Counted from the stretch's first letter, positions 49,207 through 58,910 are shown. The stretch is 64,000 nt of DNA from Pseudodonghicola sp048268305 (GCF_048268305.1 NZ_JBLWVT010000007.1:124001-188000), one strand, 5' to 3'. Numbers and translations: made by a program. Notes: generated from the sequence alone by a model not told the origin.

Positions 49207-51153
49207 TTACAGCAGATCGGGCGGCGTTGCCGCCTTCGACAGCTCAGCCGCGATCTCGACCAGGGTTGCCATGCTGGTCTCCTTTTCGCCCAGCCGACGG
49301 ACCGAGACGGTGCGATCCTCGACCTCGCGGGCGCCAACGGCGAGAATCACCGGCACCTTGCCCAGCGAATGTTCGCGGACCTTGTAGTTGATCTTCTCGT
49401 TGCGGATATCCGCCTCGGCGCGGATCCCGCCGGCCTTCAGCAGGGCCACAACCTCGCGCACGTAATCGTCGGCCTCCGAGGTGATCGAGGCGACCACCAC
49501 CTGACGCGGCGCCAGCCAGAACGGCAGCTTGCCGGCGTGTTCCTCGATCAGGATGCCGATAAAGCGTTCGAACGAGCCCAGGACCGCCCGGTGCAGCATG
49601 ATCGGGCGGTGCTTGGCGCCGTCCTGACCGATGTAATTCGCATCCAGCCGTTCCGGCAGGTTGGGGTCGACCTGCAGGGTGCCGCATTGCCATTGCCGTC
49701 CGATCGCATCGGTCAGCACGAATTCCAGCTTCGGACCATAGAAGGCGCCTTCACCCTCCTGGATCTCGTAATCATAGCCGGCCTTCTTGCAGGCGTTGCC
49801 CAGCGATTCCTCGGCGTGATCCCAGCTTTCCTCGGTGCCGATCCGCTTTTCGGGGCGGGTCGACAGCTTGATGCTCCAGTCGTGGAAGCCGAGGTGCGCA
49901 TAGATACCGGCGAGAAATTCGATGAATTTCTTCGTTTCGCCCTCGATATCCTTCTCTTCGCAGAAGATATGCGCGTCGTCCTGGGTAAAGCCACGCACCC
50001 GCATGATCCCGTGCAGCGCGCCCGAGGGCTCATAGCGGTTGCACGACCCGAACTCGGCGATCCTGAGCGGCAGGTCGCGATAGGATTTCAGGCCCTGGTT
50101 GAACACCTGCACGTGGCAGGGGCAGTTCATCGGCTTCAGCGCGTTGATGGTCTTCTCGCGCGCGTGGTCCTCGTCGACTTCGACGATGAACATGTTCTCC
50201 TGATAGTTCTCCCAGTGGCCCGAGGCCTCCCAGAGCTTGCGGTTCACCACCTGCGGCGTGTTCACCTCGACATAGCCGTCGCGTTCCTGCTGGCGGCGCA
50301 TGTAATCCTGCAGCGTGGTGTAGATCTTCCAGCCGTTCGGATGCCAGAACACCTGGCCCGGCGCCTCTTCCTGCATGTGGAACAGGTCCATCTCGCGGCC
50401 CAGCTTGCGGTGGTCGCGCTTGGCGGCCTCCTCCAGCATGGTCAGGTAAGCCTTGAGCTTTTCCTTGTTCTGGAAGGCCACGCCATAGATGCGCTGCAGC
50501 ATCGGCCGGTTGCTGTCGCCACGCCAATAGGCGCCGGCCACATGGGTCAGCTTGAAGGCATCGCCCGGCACCTGGCCGGTGTTCTGCAGGTGCGGGCCGC
50601 GGCAGAGATCCTGCCAATGGCCGTGCCAGTACATGCGCAGCGGCTCATTGCCGGGGATCGCCTCCACCAGCTCGACCTTATAGGGCTCGTTATTGGCCTG
50701 ATAATATTCGATCGCGCGGGCGCGTTCCCAGATCTCGGTCGTCACCGGGTCGCGGCGGTTGATGATCTCTTTCATCTTCTTTTCGATCTGGCCGAGATCT
50801 TCGGGGGTGAAGGGTTCGGCGCGATCAAAGTCATAATACCAGCCGTTGTCGATCACCGGGCCGATGGTGACCTTGGTGGCGGGCCAGATCTCCTGCACGG
50901 CGCGGGCCATGATATGGGCCAGGTCGTGACGGATCAGCTCCAGCGCCGGGGCCTCGTCCTTCATCGTGTTGATGGCGATGTCGGCATCGCGATCCAGCGG
51001 CCACTGCAGATCCCAGTGCTTGCCATCGACCATGGCGCTGATCGCCTTCTTGGCGAGCGAGGTTGAGATATCGGCTGCGACCTCTGCCGGCGTGATGCCT
51101 GCGTCATAGGATCGTTGGTTGCCATCGGGGAAAGTGAGAGAAATCTGGGCCAT
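49207..51153 (-). CDS. thrS: Threonyl-tRNA synthetase
   Basis: A 648-residue class II synthetase that charges tRNA-Thr. Domains: TGS about 1-60 (MAQISLTFPDGNQRSYDAG), editing domain with RHDLAHIMARA and the conserved Cys region, catalytic core with KPMNCPCHVQVFNQG, ...SCNRYEPSGALHGIMRVRGF (motif 2 area) and a C-terminal anticodon-binding domain (WLAPRQVVVASI...). Full length. The ATG at 51153 gives the TGS domain start; an upstream in-frame codon is not favoured. Confidence 0.98.
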   Translation of the reverse strand: MAQISLTFPDGNQRSYDAGITPAEVAADISTSLAKKAISAMVDGKHWDLQWPLDRDADIAINTMKDEAPALELIRHDLAHIMARAVQEIWPATKVTIGPVIDNGWYYDFDRAEPFTPEDLGQIEKKMKEIINRRDPVTTEIWERARAIEYYQANNEPYKVELVEAIPGNEPLRMYWHGHWQDLCRGPHLQNTGQVPGDAFKLTHVAGAYWRGDSNRPMLQRIYGVAFQNKEKLKAYLTMLEEAAKRDHRKLGREMDLFHMQEEAPGQVFWHPNGWKIYTTLQDYMRRQQERDGYVEVNTPQVVNRKLWEASGHWENYQENMFIVEVDEDHAREKTINALKPMNCPCHVQVFNQGLKSYRDLPLRIAEFGSCNRYEPSGALHGIMRVRGFTQDDAHIFCEEKDIEGETKKFIEFLAGIYAHLGFHDWSIKLSTRPEKRIGTEESWDHAEESLGNACKKAGYDYEIQEGEGAFYGPKLEFVLTDAIGRQWQCGTLQVDPNLPERLDANYIGQDGAKHRPIMLHRAVLGSFERFIGILIEEHAGKLPFWLAPRQVVVASITSEADDYVREVVALLKAGGIRAEADIRNEKINYKVREHSLGKVPVILAVGAREVEDRTVSVRRLGEKETSMATLVEIAAELSKAATPPDLL

Positions 51154-51361
51154 GATCTGGCAGCTCCTCGTCGGTTTGGCGCCCACGGAACGCCCGGTTG
51201 CGGGTTATTTGGTGTGGCGTTGATGTGGCAGGGGCGAGGGGCCAAGTCAAGCCGGGTGCGGCATTGCGGCATGGTGCGGGCGGGCGCGCGCCGTGACGGA
51301 TGTGGTGCCGCGATCGGAAGGGGGTGGGCCGGCCGGGGTCCGGGGGCGGCGCCCCGGGGGG

Positions 51362-53101
51362 TCACGAGGCTGCGGCCTGGTTCGCCCGATCCGGCACGAA
51401 ACGCTGCAGGCAACTGGCGATGTCATCGAATTTGCAGGGTTTTTCGACACAGCCATCCATACCGGCGCGAGCATAGCTGTCCTTCTGATCGGCCATCACA
51501 TTGGCCGAGAGCGCCACGATCGGCGTGTGCTTGTTCGGTCCGGAGCCGGCGCGGATTTCCTCGGCCGCCTCAATCCCGGTCTTGCGCGGCATCTGGATGT
51601 CCATGAAGATCAGGTCGAATTCCTCGCGCGCGGCGGAGGTGATGGCCTCGACCCCGTCGGCCACCACCTCAGGGGTCACGCCGAGTCGCGCCAGGAACTT
51701 GCGGGCGATGAACTGATTGGTCTTGTTGTCTTCCACCAGCAGCACGCGGGCATGATCGAACCGCGCCCCCGAGCGGGAGGCCGACACCTGCACCTGTTCG
51801 ATCGGACGCTCGCCCTCGATCAGCGGGAAGGTGAACCAGAAGGTGCTGCCATGGCCGAGCTGGCTGCTCACCCCGGTTTCCCCGCCGTGGAGCGTGGCGA
51901 GTTGGCGGGCGATGGAGAGCCCAAGCCCGGTGCCGCCATAGAGCCGCGCGGTCGAATTCTCCGCCTGCTCGAATTGGTTGAAGACGCGTTGCGCGGCCTC
52001 GTGGGTCAGCCCGATGCCTTCGTCGATCACCGCCACCTTCAGCATCTGGGTTCCGGGCAGGCGGGTCATCCTTACCTCCACCTTGCCGTGATCCGAGAAT
52101 TTCACCGCATTGCCCACGTAGTTCATCACGATCTGCGCCAGCCGGTTGGGATCGCCCACCAGATAGCGCGGCACATCCTCGCCATAGCTCGCCACCAGCT
52201 TGATGCCCTTCTCATCGGCCTGGGAGGAGAGGGCGGAGAACACATTGGTCACCAGATCCTCGCGCCGGAACACCCGTTTCTCCAGCGTCAGCCCGTGTTC
52301 GATGATGCGCGAGAAGTCGAGGATGTCATTGACGATGCGCAGCAGCGTCTGGCCGGATTTCTCGGCAGTGTGCAGCAGTTCGCGCTGTTCCTCGTTCTGC
52401 GGGTGATCGGCCAGCAGTTGCACGGCGCCGATGATCCCGTTCAGGGGGGTGCGGATCTCGTGGCTGACATTGGCCAGGAAAAACGATTTGGCCCTGTTGG
52501 CGGCTTGCGCCTCCTGCCTGAGTTTTTCGAGGTGTTCGGTGGTCTTCTCGATTTCCTTCATGAAAAGATAGGTGCCGGCGCTGGTCACCGCCATGACGTT
52601 GGTCAGGATCAAGGCGATCCAGTGGGGCACCGTCAGCGTGCCGAGGACAAGGACATTGACGATCGCCAGCGTGCACAGCAGCGCCCCCATGCGGGTGCCG
52701 AACAGCAGGGTGATCAGCGCCGGCATGGCCGAGAGATAGATCGCCGCGGCCCACAGGTGCCCCTCGGGCGACAGAGCCTGGAGGTTGACGGTGAAGAAGA
52801 CCATGGCAAGCAGGAACCATGTTGCCAGCCGGGTGTTGCGCCCCCGCGCGATCATGATCGGCGGGAAGAGGAAAGCCAGGGTGCTCCACAGGCTCCACTG
52901 CGCCCGCAGGGGGGAGACGGAATACAGGATGTCATAGGCGGCGACGCTGTCGAACAGGTTGGCGCAGACCGCCAGAAGGGAAACCCAGGTCACGAAGCGC
53001 CGTCGCGCGGTGCCGAGCCGATCCTCCGGATCGAGTGGAGGCCATACGAAATCCACCAGAAAACTTGTCATACCCTGCAACACCTTCGGCAACTGAGCCA
53101 T
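51362..53101 (-). CDS. Hybrid sensor histidine kinase/response regulator
   Basis: A 579-residue membrane sensor kinase. About 40-185: five to six hydrophobic helices with no large periplasmic loop. A coiled linker (KEIEKTTEHLEKLRQEAQAA) leads to HisKA at about 205-270 with the phospho-His in NVSHEIRTPLNG, then HATPase_c with VGNAVKFS, DEGIGL and GGTGLGLSIA. The C-terminal receiver (about 450-570) has VEDNKTN, phospho-acceptor Asp in LIFMDIQMP and the Lys in VEKPCKF. The output probably passes to an Hpt protein not encoded here. Signal unknown. Confidence 0.95.
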   Translation of the reverse strand: MAQLPKVLQGMTSFLVDFVWPPLDPEDRLGTARRRFVTWVSLLAVCANLFDSVAAYDILYSVSPLRAQWSLWSTLAFLFPPIMIARGRNTRLATWFLLAMVFFTVNLQALSPEGHLWAAAIYLSAMPALITLLFGTRMGALLCTLAIVNVLVLGTLTVPHWIALILTNVMAVTSAGTYLFMKEIEKTTEHLEKLRQEAQAANRAKSFFLANVSHEIRTPLNGIIGAVQLLADHPQNEEQRELLHTAEKSGQTLLRIVNDILDFSRIIEHGLTLEKRVFRREDLVTNVFSALSSQADEKGIKLVASYGEDVPRYLVGDPNRLAQIVMNYVGNAVKFSDHGKVEVRMTRLPGTQMLKVAVIDEGIGLTHEAAQRVFNQFEQAENSTARLYGGTGLGLSIARQLATLHGGETGVSSQLGHGSTFWFTFPLIEGERPIEQVQVSASRSGARFDHARVLLVEDNKTNQFIARKFLARLGVTPEVVADGVEAITSAAREEFDLIFMDIQMPRKTGIEAAEEIRAGSGPNKHTPIVALSANVMADQKDSYARAGMDGCVEKPCKFDDIASCLQRFVPDRANQAAAS

Positions 53102-53252
53102 GCAACACCAGGAGAATCACCTTTGCTCCACCATGCAGCCTTAGGGTTGACCAATCGTTAGCTCTGCCAAAGCGGGGCTTTGGATTGTGCTCAGACTTGA
53201 AGGCGGCGCGTCAGACGGGTAAACGCCGAGCTGGAAAAGCAAGGGGTTCTTC

Positions 53253-53540
53253 ATGTCGATCGACGAAAGCACCGCCGCCCGCGTGGCGAAGCTCGCCCGG
53301 ATCCGGGTCGAGGAGGATGCGCTGCCTGCACTGGCTGCGGAATTCAACACCATCCTCGGGTTCATCGAGCAGCTCAACGAAGTGGATGTCGCAGGGGTGG
53401 AGCCGATGACCTCGGTCACGCCGATGCGGCTGAAACGGCGACAGGATGCGGTGACCGACGGCAACCAGCAGGACAAGGTGCTGGCCAACGCCCCCGACGC
53501 GCGCGAGGGGTTTTTCGCGGTGCCCAAGGTGGTGGAGTAA
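53253..53540 (+). CDS. gatC: Asp-tRNA(Asn)/Glu-tRNA(Gln) amidotransferase subunit C
   Basis: A 95-residue stabilising subunit of GatCAB. RVAKLARIRVEEDALPALAA, FNTILGFIEQLNEVDVAGVEP and REGFFAVPKVVE are its conserved segments. It wraps around GatA. The ATG follows AAGGGGTT; only three bases separate its stop from gatA. gatB is not in the window. Confidence 0.97.
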   Translation: MSIDESTAARVAKLARIRVEEDALPALAAEFNTILGFIEQLNEVDVAGVEPMTSVTPMRLKRRQDAVTDGNQQDKVLANAPDAREGFFAVPKVVE

Positions 53541-53543
53541 GAC

Positions 53544-55034
53544 ATGAGCGATCTGAACAAGCTGGGCCTGGCCGAGGCGCGCGACGCGCTGCGCAAGGGC
53601 GATGTCACCTCGGTCGAACTGACCGAGGCCTGCCTGAAGGCGATCGAAGGGGCGGATGCCCTGAACGCCTTCGTGCACAAGACCCCCGAAATCGCGCTGG
53701 AGCGCGCCAAGGCCGCCGATCAGCGCCTGAAGGGCAGCGAAGAGGCGCCCGCCATGTGCGGCCTGCCGATCGGCATCAAGGATCTGTTCTGCACCAAGGG
53801 GGTGCCGAGCCAGGCCGCCAGCCGCATTCTCGAAGGCTTCCTGCCGCCCTATGAATCGACCGTGTCGCAGAACCTCGCCGATGCCGGCGCGGTGATGCTG
53901 GGCAAGCTCAACATGGACGAATTCGCCATGGGCTCGTCGAACGAGACCTCGGCCTATGGCAATGTGATCAGCCCCTGGCGGCGTGGCAATGACGAAACCG
54001 CGCTGACGCCCGGTGGCTCCTCCGGTGGCTCTGCCGCTGCCGTGGCGGCCGATCTCTGCCTGGCGGCCACCGGCACCGATACCGGCGGCTCGATCCGCCA
54101 GCCGGCGGCCTTCACCGGCACCGTGGGCATCAAGCCGACCTACGGGCGCTGCTCGCGCTGGGGCATCGTCGCCTTCGCTTCCTCGCTCGATCAGGCCGGG
54201 CCGATGACCAAATCGGTGCGCGATGCCGCCATCATGCTGGGCGCCATGGCCGGGCACGACCCGAAGGATTCGACCTCGGCCGATATCCAGGTGCCGGATT
54301 TCGAGGCGATGCTGACCGGCGACATCCGCGGCAAGAAGATCGGTATCCCGCAAGAATACCGCATGGACGGCATGCCGGCCGAGATCGAAAAGCTCTGGGC
54401 CGATGGTGCCGCGATGCTGAAGGATGCCGGCGCCGAGATCGTCGATATCTCGCTGCCGCACACCAAATACGCGCTGCCCGCCTATTATGTGATCGCCCCG
54501 GCCGAAGCCTCGTCGAACCTCGCCCGCTATGACGGGGTGCGCTATGGCCATCGCGCCAAGCTCGCCGCCGGCGACGGCATCACCGAGATGTACGAGAAGA
54601 CCCGCGCCGAAGGCTTCGGCGCCGAGGTGCAGCGTCGGGTGATGATCGGCACCTATGTGCTCTCCGCCGGCTTCTACGACGCCTATTACAACCGCGCCCG
54701 CAAGGTTCGCACCTTGATCAAGCAGGATTTTGAGGCGGCCTTCGCCAAGGGCGTCGACGCCATCCTGACGCCGGCCACCCCCTCGGCCGCCTTCGGTCTG
54801 GGCGAGATGGCGGATACCGATCCGGTCAAGATGTACCTCAACGACGTCTTCACGGTGACGGTGAACCTCGCCGGTCTGCCGGGCGTCGCGGTGCCGACGG
54901 GCATCGACGCGCAGGGTCTGCCGCTGGGGCTGCAACTGATCGGCCGGCCGTGGGAGGAGGGTGATCTGCTGAACACCGCCTATGCACTGGAACAATCGGC
55001 GGGCTTTGTGGCCAAACCGGCGAAATGGTGGTAA
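53544..55034 (+). CDS. gatA: Asp-tRNA(Asn)/Glu-tRNA(Gln) amidotransferase subunit A
   Basis: A 496-residue amidase-signature subunit that releases ammonia from glutamine for amidation of mischarged tRNA. The catalytic triad lies in GLPIGIKDLFCTKG (Lys), TPGGSSGGSAAAVA (cis-Ser) and GTDTGGSIRQPAAFTG (nucleophile Ser), and IKPTYGRCSRWGIVAFASSL is GatA-specific. It is directly downstream of gatC. Full length. Confidence 0.98.
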   Translation: MSDLNKLGLAEARDALRKGDVTSVELTEACLKAIEGADALNAFVHKTPEIALERAKAADQRLKGSEEAPAMCGLPIGIKDLFCTKGVPSQAASRILEGFLPPYESTVSQNLADAGAVMLGKLNMDEFAMGSSNETSAYGNVISPWRRGNDETALTPGGSSGGSAAAVAADLCLAATGTDTGGSIRQPAAFTGTVGIKPTYGRCSRWGIVAFASSLDQAGPMTKSVRDAAIMLGAMAGHDPKDSTSADIQVPDFEAMLTGDIRGKKIGIPQEYRMDGMPAEIEKLWADGAAMLKDAGAEIVDISLPHTKYALPAYYVIAPAEASSNLARYDGVRYGHRAKLAAGDGITEMYEKTRAEGFGAEVQRRVMIGTYVLSAGFYDAYYNRARKVRTLIKQDFEAAFAKGVDAILTPATPSAAFGLGEMADTDPVKMYLNDVFTVTVNLAGLPGVAVPTGIDAQGLPLGLQLIGRPWEEGDLLNTAYALEQSAGFVAKPAKWW

Positions 55035-55074
55035 GACCCGGTTTTGCAAAAGCAAGAACGGCAGGACGGCAGCC

Positions 55075-55845
55075 ATGAGATATCTCTATGCGGCGCTCAT
55101 TCTGGGTGGATTGAGCGCCTGCGCCCCGGCGGTTCCGGACAGCGGGGCCGGCTTTAACAGTTCCCTGGATGCGCAGCGGACCCGCGATGCGGAGCTTGCC
55201 GGCGCCACGGCCTCTTTGATGGCGCCGCCGACGGCGGTTTCCTCGGCACCCTTGGCGGCGGCGGGCACATTGCCGACGCAGGCCCCCCTCGGCGCATCGT
55301 CGATGCAGATGGCCGCAGGCGAGGACAGCGCCGCCGAGATCGCCCGCGAGGCCGCCGCGGCGCTGGGCGAAGTCCCTGTCGTCGCCACCCCGGTCGCGCC
55401 GCTGCAGGCCAGCCCGAGCAATCCGGTGCCCACCGCGATCAGCAATTCGGGCATTTCCGACGAAAACGACTTCAAGGCGGTCGCCAGTCGCGAAAGCATC
55501 CAGAGCGATGCCGAGCGGATGGCGCGTAACCGGGAGCAATATCAGCAGGTACAGCCCACCGCCCTGCCGACACGCACCGGCAGCACCGGCCCGAACATCG
55601 TTCAATACGCCCTGAGGACGACCAACCCGCGCGGCATGAAGCTTTATTCCCGCTCCCCCCTGCAGGTGCCGGGCCGCGCCGCGCGCAGCTGTGCCAGATA
55701 TGGCTCTGCCGATCTGGCGCAGATGGCCTTCCTGGAAAAGGGCGGACCTGAGCGCGACTGGCTGGGGCTTGATCCCGATGGTGATGGCTTTGCCTGCAAC
55801 TGGGATCCGGCGCCCTTCCGGCAGGCGGCGCTCTCGAGCAACTGA
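55075..55845 (+). CDS. Lipoprotein with C-terminal excalibur-like calcium motif
   Basis: A 256-residue lipoprotein: signal peptide with lipobox LSAC (Cys17), followed by a long low-complexity Ala/Pro/Ser-rich region. The C-terminal about 55 residues form a compact domain NIVQYALRTTNPRGMKLYSR...SCARYGS...QMAFLEKGG ending LGLDPDGDGFACNWDPAPF. The DPDGDGFAC element resembles the excalibur/calcium-binding motif DxDxDGxxC, and the two Cys may pair. The envelope location is sure; the role is unknown. It starts 41 bases after gatA and ends directly before the amidase gene. Confidence 0.8.
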   Translation: MRYLYAALILGGLSACAPAVPDSGAGFNSSLDAQRTRDAELAGATASLMAPPTAVSSAPLAAAGTLPTQAPLGASSMQMAAGEDSAAEIAREAAAALGEVPVVATPVAPLQASPSNPVPTAISNSGISDENDFKAVASRESIQSDAERMARNREQYQQVQPTALPTRTGSTGPNIVQYALRTTNPRGMKLYSRSPLQVPGRAARSCARYGSADLAQMAFLEKGGPERDWLGLDPDGDGFACNWDPAPFRQAALSSN

Positions 55846-56520
55846 GTGCTGCCGATCTGGCATCCTTCCCCCAATTTCGGGGCGCGTCGGGGCGGGCTGA
55901 GCCCGTCCCTGATCGTTTTGCACTATACCGCGATGGAGACTGCGGCGGCGGCGCTGGAGCGGCTCTGCGATCCGACGGCGGAAGTGTCGGCGCATTATCT
56001 GATCGGCGCCGATGGCACCCTCTGGCAGATGGTCGATGAGGCCGCCCGCGCCTGGCACGCCGGGGCAGGGACCTGGGCCGGGCAGGGTGATGTGAACTCC
56101 CGCTCGATCGGCATCGAGCTGGACAATCGTGGTGACCACCCGTTTTCCGAACCGCTGATGGCCGCGCTCGAGGCGCTGTTGCCCGGAATCATGGCGCGCT
56201 GGGGCATTGGTCCGGCCGGGGTGATCGGCCATTCCGACATGGCCCCGGGGCGCAAGTGCGATCCGGGGGCGCGGTTCGACTGGGCGCGGCTGGCGGCGCA
56301 GGGGCTGGCGCTGCCGCATCGGCCTGGGCCGGGTGGGGGGACGACCCCCGAAGGGTTCCGGGCGCTGGCTATGGCCGCAGGCTATCCCGGCGACGGCGAG
56401 CTGGACGACCTGCTGGAGGCGGTGCGCCACCGGCTGCGCCCCTGGGGCCATGGCGCGCTGGCTCAGGCGGATATGGACGCCCTGGCGGGGCTCGTGGCGG
56501 CACAGGCCGCAGTGGTCTGA
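55846..56520 (+). CDS. N-acetylmuramoyl-L-alanine amidase (AmiD-like)
   Basis: A 224-residue Amidase_2 zinc hydrolase. It has LIVLHYTAMETAAAALERL with the first zinc His, SAHYLIGADGTLWQMVDE, the NSRSIGIELDN segment, and VIGHSDMAPGRKCDPGARFDW with the second zinc His and the Cys that completes the site. It cleaves the bond between MurNAc and the stem peptide, as in AmpD/AmiD peptidoglycan recycling. The GTG start immediately follows the upstream lipoprotein stop. No signal peptide, so a cytoplasmic AmpD-like role or unusual export are both possible; the C-terminal 75 residues resemble a peptidoglycan-binding-type helical extension. Confidence 0.9.
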   Translation: MLPIWHPSPNFGARRGGLSPSLIVLHYTAMETAAAALERLCDPTAEVSAHYLIGADGTLWQMVDEAARAWHAGAGTWAGQGDVNSRSIGIELDNRGDHPFSEPLMAALEALLPGIMARWGIGPAGVIGHSDMAPGRKCDPGARFDWARLAAQGLALPHRPGPGGGTTPEGFRALAMAAGYPGDGELDDLLEAVRHRLRPWGHGALAQADMDALAGLVAAQAAVV

Positions 56521-56659
56521 GCCGGCGCTCCAGCCGGGGCTGGATGCGCCCTCTGCGAGGGCTGGGGCTCTGTCCGGGGAGGGCGCGATGCTGGCCTTGC
56601 TGCGGCGTTCCCCACAGCCCCCATTGACGCGCCCCCCCGACCGCCCTTATCTGCCCCTC

Positions 56660-57053
56660 GCGCGGAGGGCTGGATGGCCGCGGCGGTCTCGTGCCGTCGA
56701 GGAAAGTCCGGACTCCCTGAAGCAACGGTGCCGGGTAACGCCCGGGCGGGGCAACCCGACGGAAAGCGCCACAGAGAACAGACTACCGCCCTCCGGGGCG
56801 GAAAAGGTGAAACGGTGGGGTAAGAGCCCACCGCGCCCCTGGCAACAGGGGCGGCATGGCAAGCCCCACCGGGAGCAATGCCGAATAGGACCCCCGCGCG
56901 GTCAGGTCCCCGAAAGGGAAACCGCCGCTAGGCCCGCTTCAGCCGAGAGGGGTCGGGTTGGCAGCAGGAGGCGCGGCGTGAGTCGCGTCCCAGATGAATG
57001 GTCGTCGACGGGGGCAACCCCTGAACAAAATCCGGCTTATAGGCCCTCCGCGC
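56660..57053 (+). ncRNA. rnpB: RNase P RNA (type A)
   Basis: The catalytic RNA of RNase P, about 394 bases. P1 is GCGCGGAGGG (56660-56669) paired with CCCTCCGCGC (57044-57053). The conserved core GAGGAAAGTCCGGACTCC is at about 56699-56716, ACAGAGAACAGACTACCGCC near 56771, and the 3' conserved AACAAAATCCGGCTTATAGG is just before P1 closes. It matures the 5' ends of tRNAs, including the three tRNA-Gly here. Ends are defined by P1 and could be off by a few bases. Confidence 0.95.
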
Positions 57054-57262
57054 ATGGGCTTTCTCCGGAACGGGCGGAGTCCGCCAGGGATTCCGGCCCG
57101 CTTCGGGCTTCGGGCGATCGGTGCCGCAGGGTTTTGCGCCAGACCTGGCCGGGATGTTGTGAAATCCGCGAAATCGCGGTTGACTCGGGGCCATAGCTGA
57201 GTAAAAGGCAGGCCTCATGAGAATTTTACGGGCGCGGCTGTGCCCGGCGCAGGAGAGACCAA

Positions 57263-57430
57263 ATGGCGAAGCCGACCACCATCAAAATCCGCCTGAACTC
57301 GACCGCAGGCACCGGCCACTTCTATGTGACCAAGAAGAACGCCCGCACCATGACCGAGAAAATGGCGGTGCGGAAATACGACCCGGTTGTGCGCAAGCAT
57401 GTCGAGTACAAGGAAGGCAAGATCAAGTAA
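57263..57430 (+). CDS. rpmG: 50S ribosomal protein L33
   Basis: A 55-residue protein (MAKPTTIKIRLNSTAGTGHF, then YVTKKNARTMTEKMAVRKYD) of the large ribosomal subunit. The zinc Cys pairs of some L33 proteins are absent, so this is the Cys-free (C-minus) type. RBS AGGAGAG precedes the ATG. A terminator lies 36 bases after its stop. Confidence 0.97.
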   Translation: MAKPTTIKIRLNSTAGTGHFYVTKKNARTMTEKMAVRKYDPVVRKHVEYKEGKIK

Positions 57431-57465
57431 GATCGCCTGACTATCCCGGATCGACCGGAAGCAGG

Positions 57466-57490
57466 GGCCGTGCGCAAGCGCGGCCTTTTT
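57466..57490 (+). terminator. Intrinsic terminator of rpmG
   Basis: GGCCGTGC pairs with GCGCGGCC (one G-U) around a GCAA tetraloop, followed by TTTTT. Located 36 bases after the rpmG stop codon. Confidence 0.85.
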
Positions 57491-57574
57491 GCTTGCTGCG
57501 GGTCCGGCTTGCCACACCCCGGGGCGAGTCGCTAATCTGGCGGGAGCAATCCCGCGCGAGGGAAGAAAGCCGCG

Positions 57575-58072
57575 ATGATCCGTTTCACCCTGATGGCCGG
57601 CAGCTTGTTTGTGGCGCTATGCGCCTGCAGCGCGGGAAGCGGGACGCGCGGCGTGGGCTTCACCGGCATTGATGGCGAGCCTTCGGGGCCTTGGGCCGGG
57701 GCAGGGGGCGGCGTCTCGCAGCCCCTGGGCCCGATCGAGGCGCTTGCCGCCCTGCCGCCGCGTGCCGTGAGTGCGCCCGGGGCCGCCACGGCCGCGGCGG
57801 AGGCGATCGACAACGGTGGACGCAGCCCTGCCACCGCCCTGCCGGTCGAGCTGCTGGGCAGCCCCCTGATGCTGAGCCTGGTCGAGGTCGACGGGCGCCC
57901 CTATGCGGTCCTGCGCCGGCCCGAGGGGCGGCGCGGCGACCTGCCTGCCGGTGCGGCCGCGCGCTTTGTGACGGCGGTGCCGATGATGACAGGCTGTCTG
58001 GCCGCCGGGCCGGCGACGCTGCAGAATCGCCCGCGCCAGATCGGCGCCGCGGTGCCGCTCGATTGCCGCTGA
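57575..58072 (+). CDS. Small secreted lipoprotein of unknown function
   Basis: A 165-residue protein with a short signal peptide and lipobox-like LCAC (MIRFTLMAGSLFVALCACS), giving a lipid-anchored Cys at about residue 18. The mature part is Ala/Gly/Pro-rich with VELLGSPLMLSLVEVDGRPYA and a second and third Cys (MMTGC near 140, LDCR at the end) that may form a disulfide. No domain recognised. Neighbours (rpmG, methyltransferase) give no hint. Confidence 0.72.
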   Translation: MIRFTLMAGSLFVALCACSAGSGTRGVGFTGIDGEPSGPWAGAGGGVSQPLGPIEALAALPPRAVSAPGAATAAAEAIDNGGRSPATALPVELLGSPLMLSLVEVDGRPYAVLRRPEGRRGDLPAGAAARFVTAVPMMTGCLAAGPATLQNRPRQIGAAVPLDCR

Positions 58073-58150
58073 GACGGGCTGTTCCAGGGGCGCGATGCGG
58101 CTATGACGGCGGCGAGACTCCTGAGATGGGCCAGAGACGGGGAGGTCACC

Positions 58151-58900
58151 ATGCCGCTCAATCCCACCGCGATGAATTATTCCAAGGCCGTCGGCGCCTA
58201 TGAGACCGGCCGCCCGGGCTATCCCGAGGCGCTGATCGCCGCTCTGCCGCTGGCGCAGGCGCATAGCGTTGTTGAACTGGGGGCTGGCAGCGGCAAGTTC
58301 ACCCGCCAGCTTCGGCCGCATCTGGTGCCGGAGGCGCGGCTGATCGCGGTCGAGCCGGTGGCGGCGATGCTCGCGGCGCTTTCCGACCTGCCGGAGGTCG
58401 AAGCGGTTTGCGCCCGCGCCGATGCCACCGGCCTGCCGCAGGGGTGCGCCGACCTGCTGGTCTGCGCCCAGGCCTTCCACTGGTTCGACGATGCCGCCTC
58501 TGTGGCCGAGATCGCCCGCCTGCTGCGCCCGGGCGGGAGCTTGGCGCTGATCTGGAACATCCGCGATGCGCGCAGCCCCTGGGTCGCCGCCCTGTCGCAG
58601 ATGATCGACGCCCATGCCGGCCAGACCCCACGCCACCAGAGCGGCCATTGGCGATGGATCCTCGACGATCCGCGCTTTCGCCTCGAACGCGAGGTGGCCG
58701 TGGATCACCCCTTTCCGATGTCGCCCGCCGCCGTGGCCGAACGGGTGCTGTCGGTCAGCTATATCGCCGGTCTGCCGGAGGCGGAGAAACAGGAGCTGCG
58801 CCGGCGCACCGCCGCGATTCTGGCCGAGGCCGGGCTCGATCGGGCCGAGACGGTGGTCTTCCCCTATGTCTCCCGCCTCTATCTGCTGACGCGGCTCTGA
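58151..58900 (+). CDS. Class I SAM-dependent methyltransferase
   Basis: A 249-residue methyltransferase. The AdoMet motif I is VVELGAGSGKFTRQL at about 41-55, motif II is IAVEPVAAMLA, and AQAFHWFDDAASVAEIARLL with LRPGGSLALIWN are post-motif segments of Methyltransf_11-type enzymes. Substrate unknown; YcgJ/UbiE-like or Trans-aconitate-methyltransferase-like relatives share this pattern. The ATG at 58151 follows a perfect GGAGGT. Convergent to the YccA gene with a shared terminator. Confidence 0.9.
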   Translation: MPLNPTAMNYSKAVGAYETGRPGYPEALIAALPLAQAHSVVELGAGSGKFTRQLRPHLVPEARLIAVEPVAAMLAALSDLPEVEAVCARADATGLPQGCADLLVCAQAFHWFDDAASVAEIARLLRPGGSLALIWNIRDARSPWVAALSQMIDAHAGQTPRHQSGHWRWILDDPRFRLEREVAVDHPFPMSPAAVAERVLSVSYIAGLPEAEKQELRRRTAAILAEAGLDRAETVVFPYVSRLYLLTRL

Positions 58901-58910
58901 GACAAAAGAA

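Noticed and set aside
51338..51361. GC-rich hairpin after the hybrid kinase gene as a terminator
   Set aside because: No U-tract in the transcript direction; the structure may be only GC-rich chance pairing.
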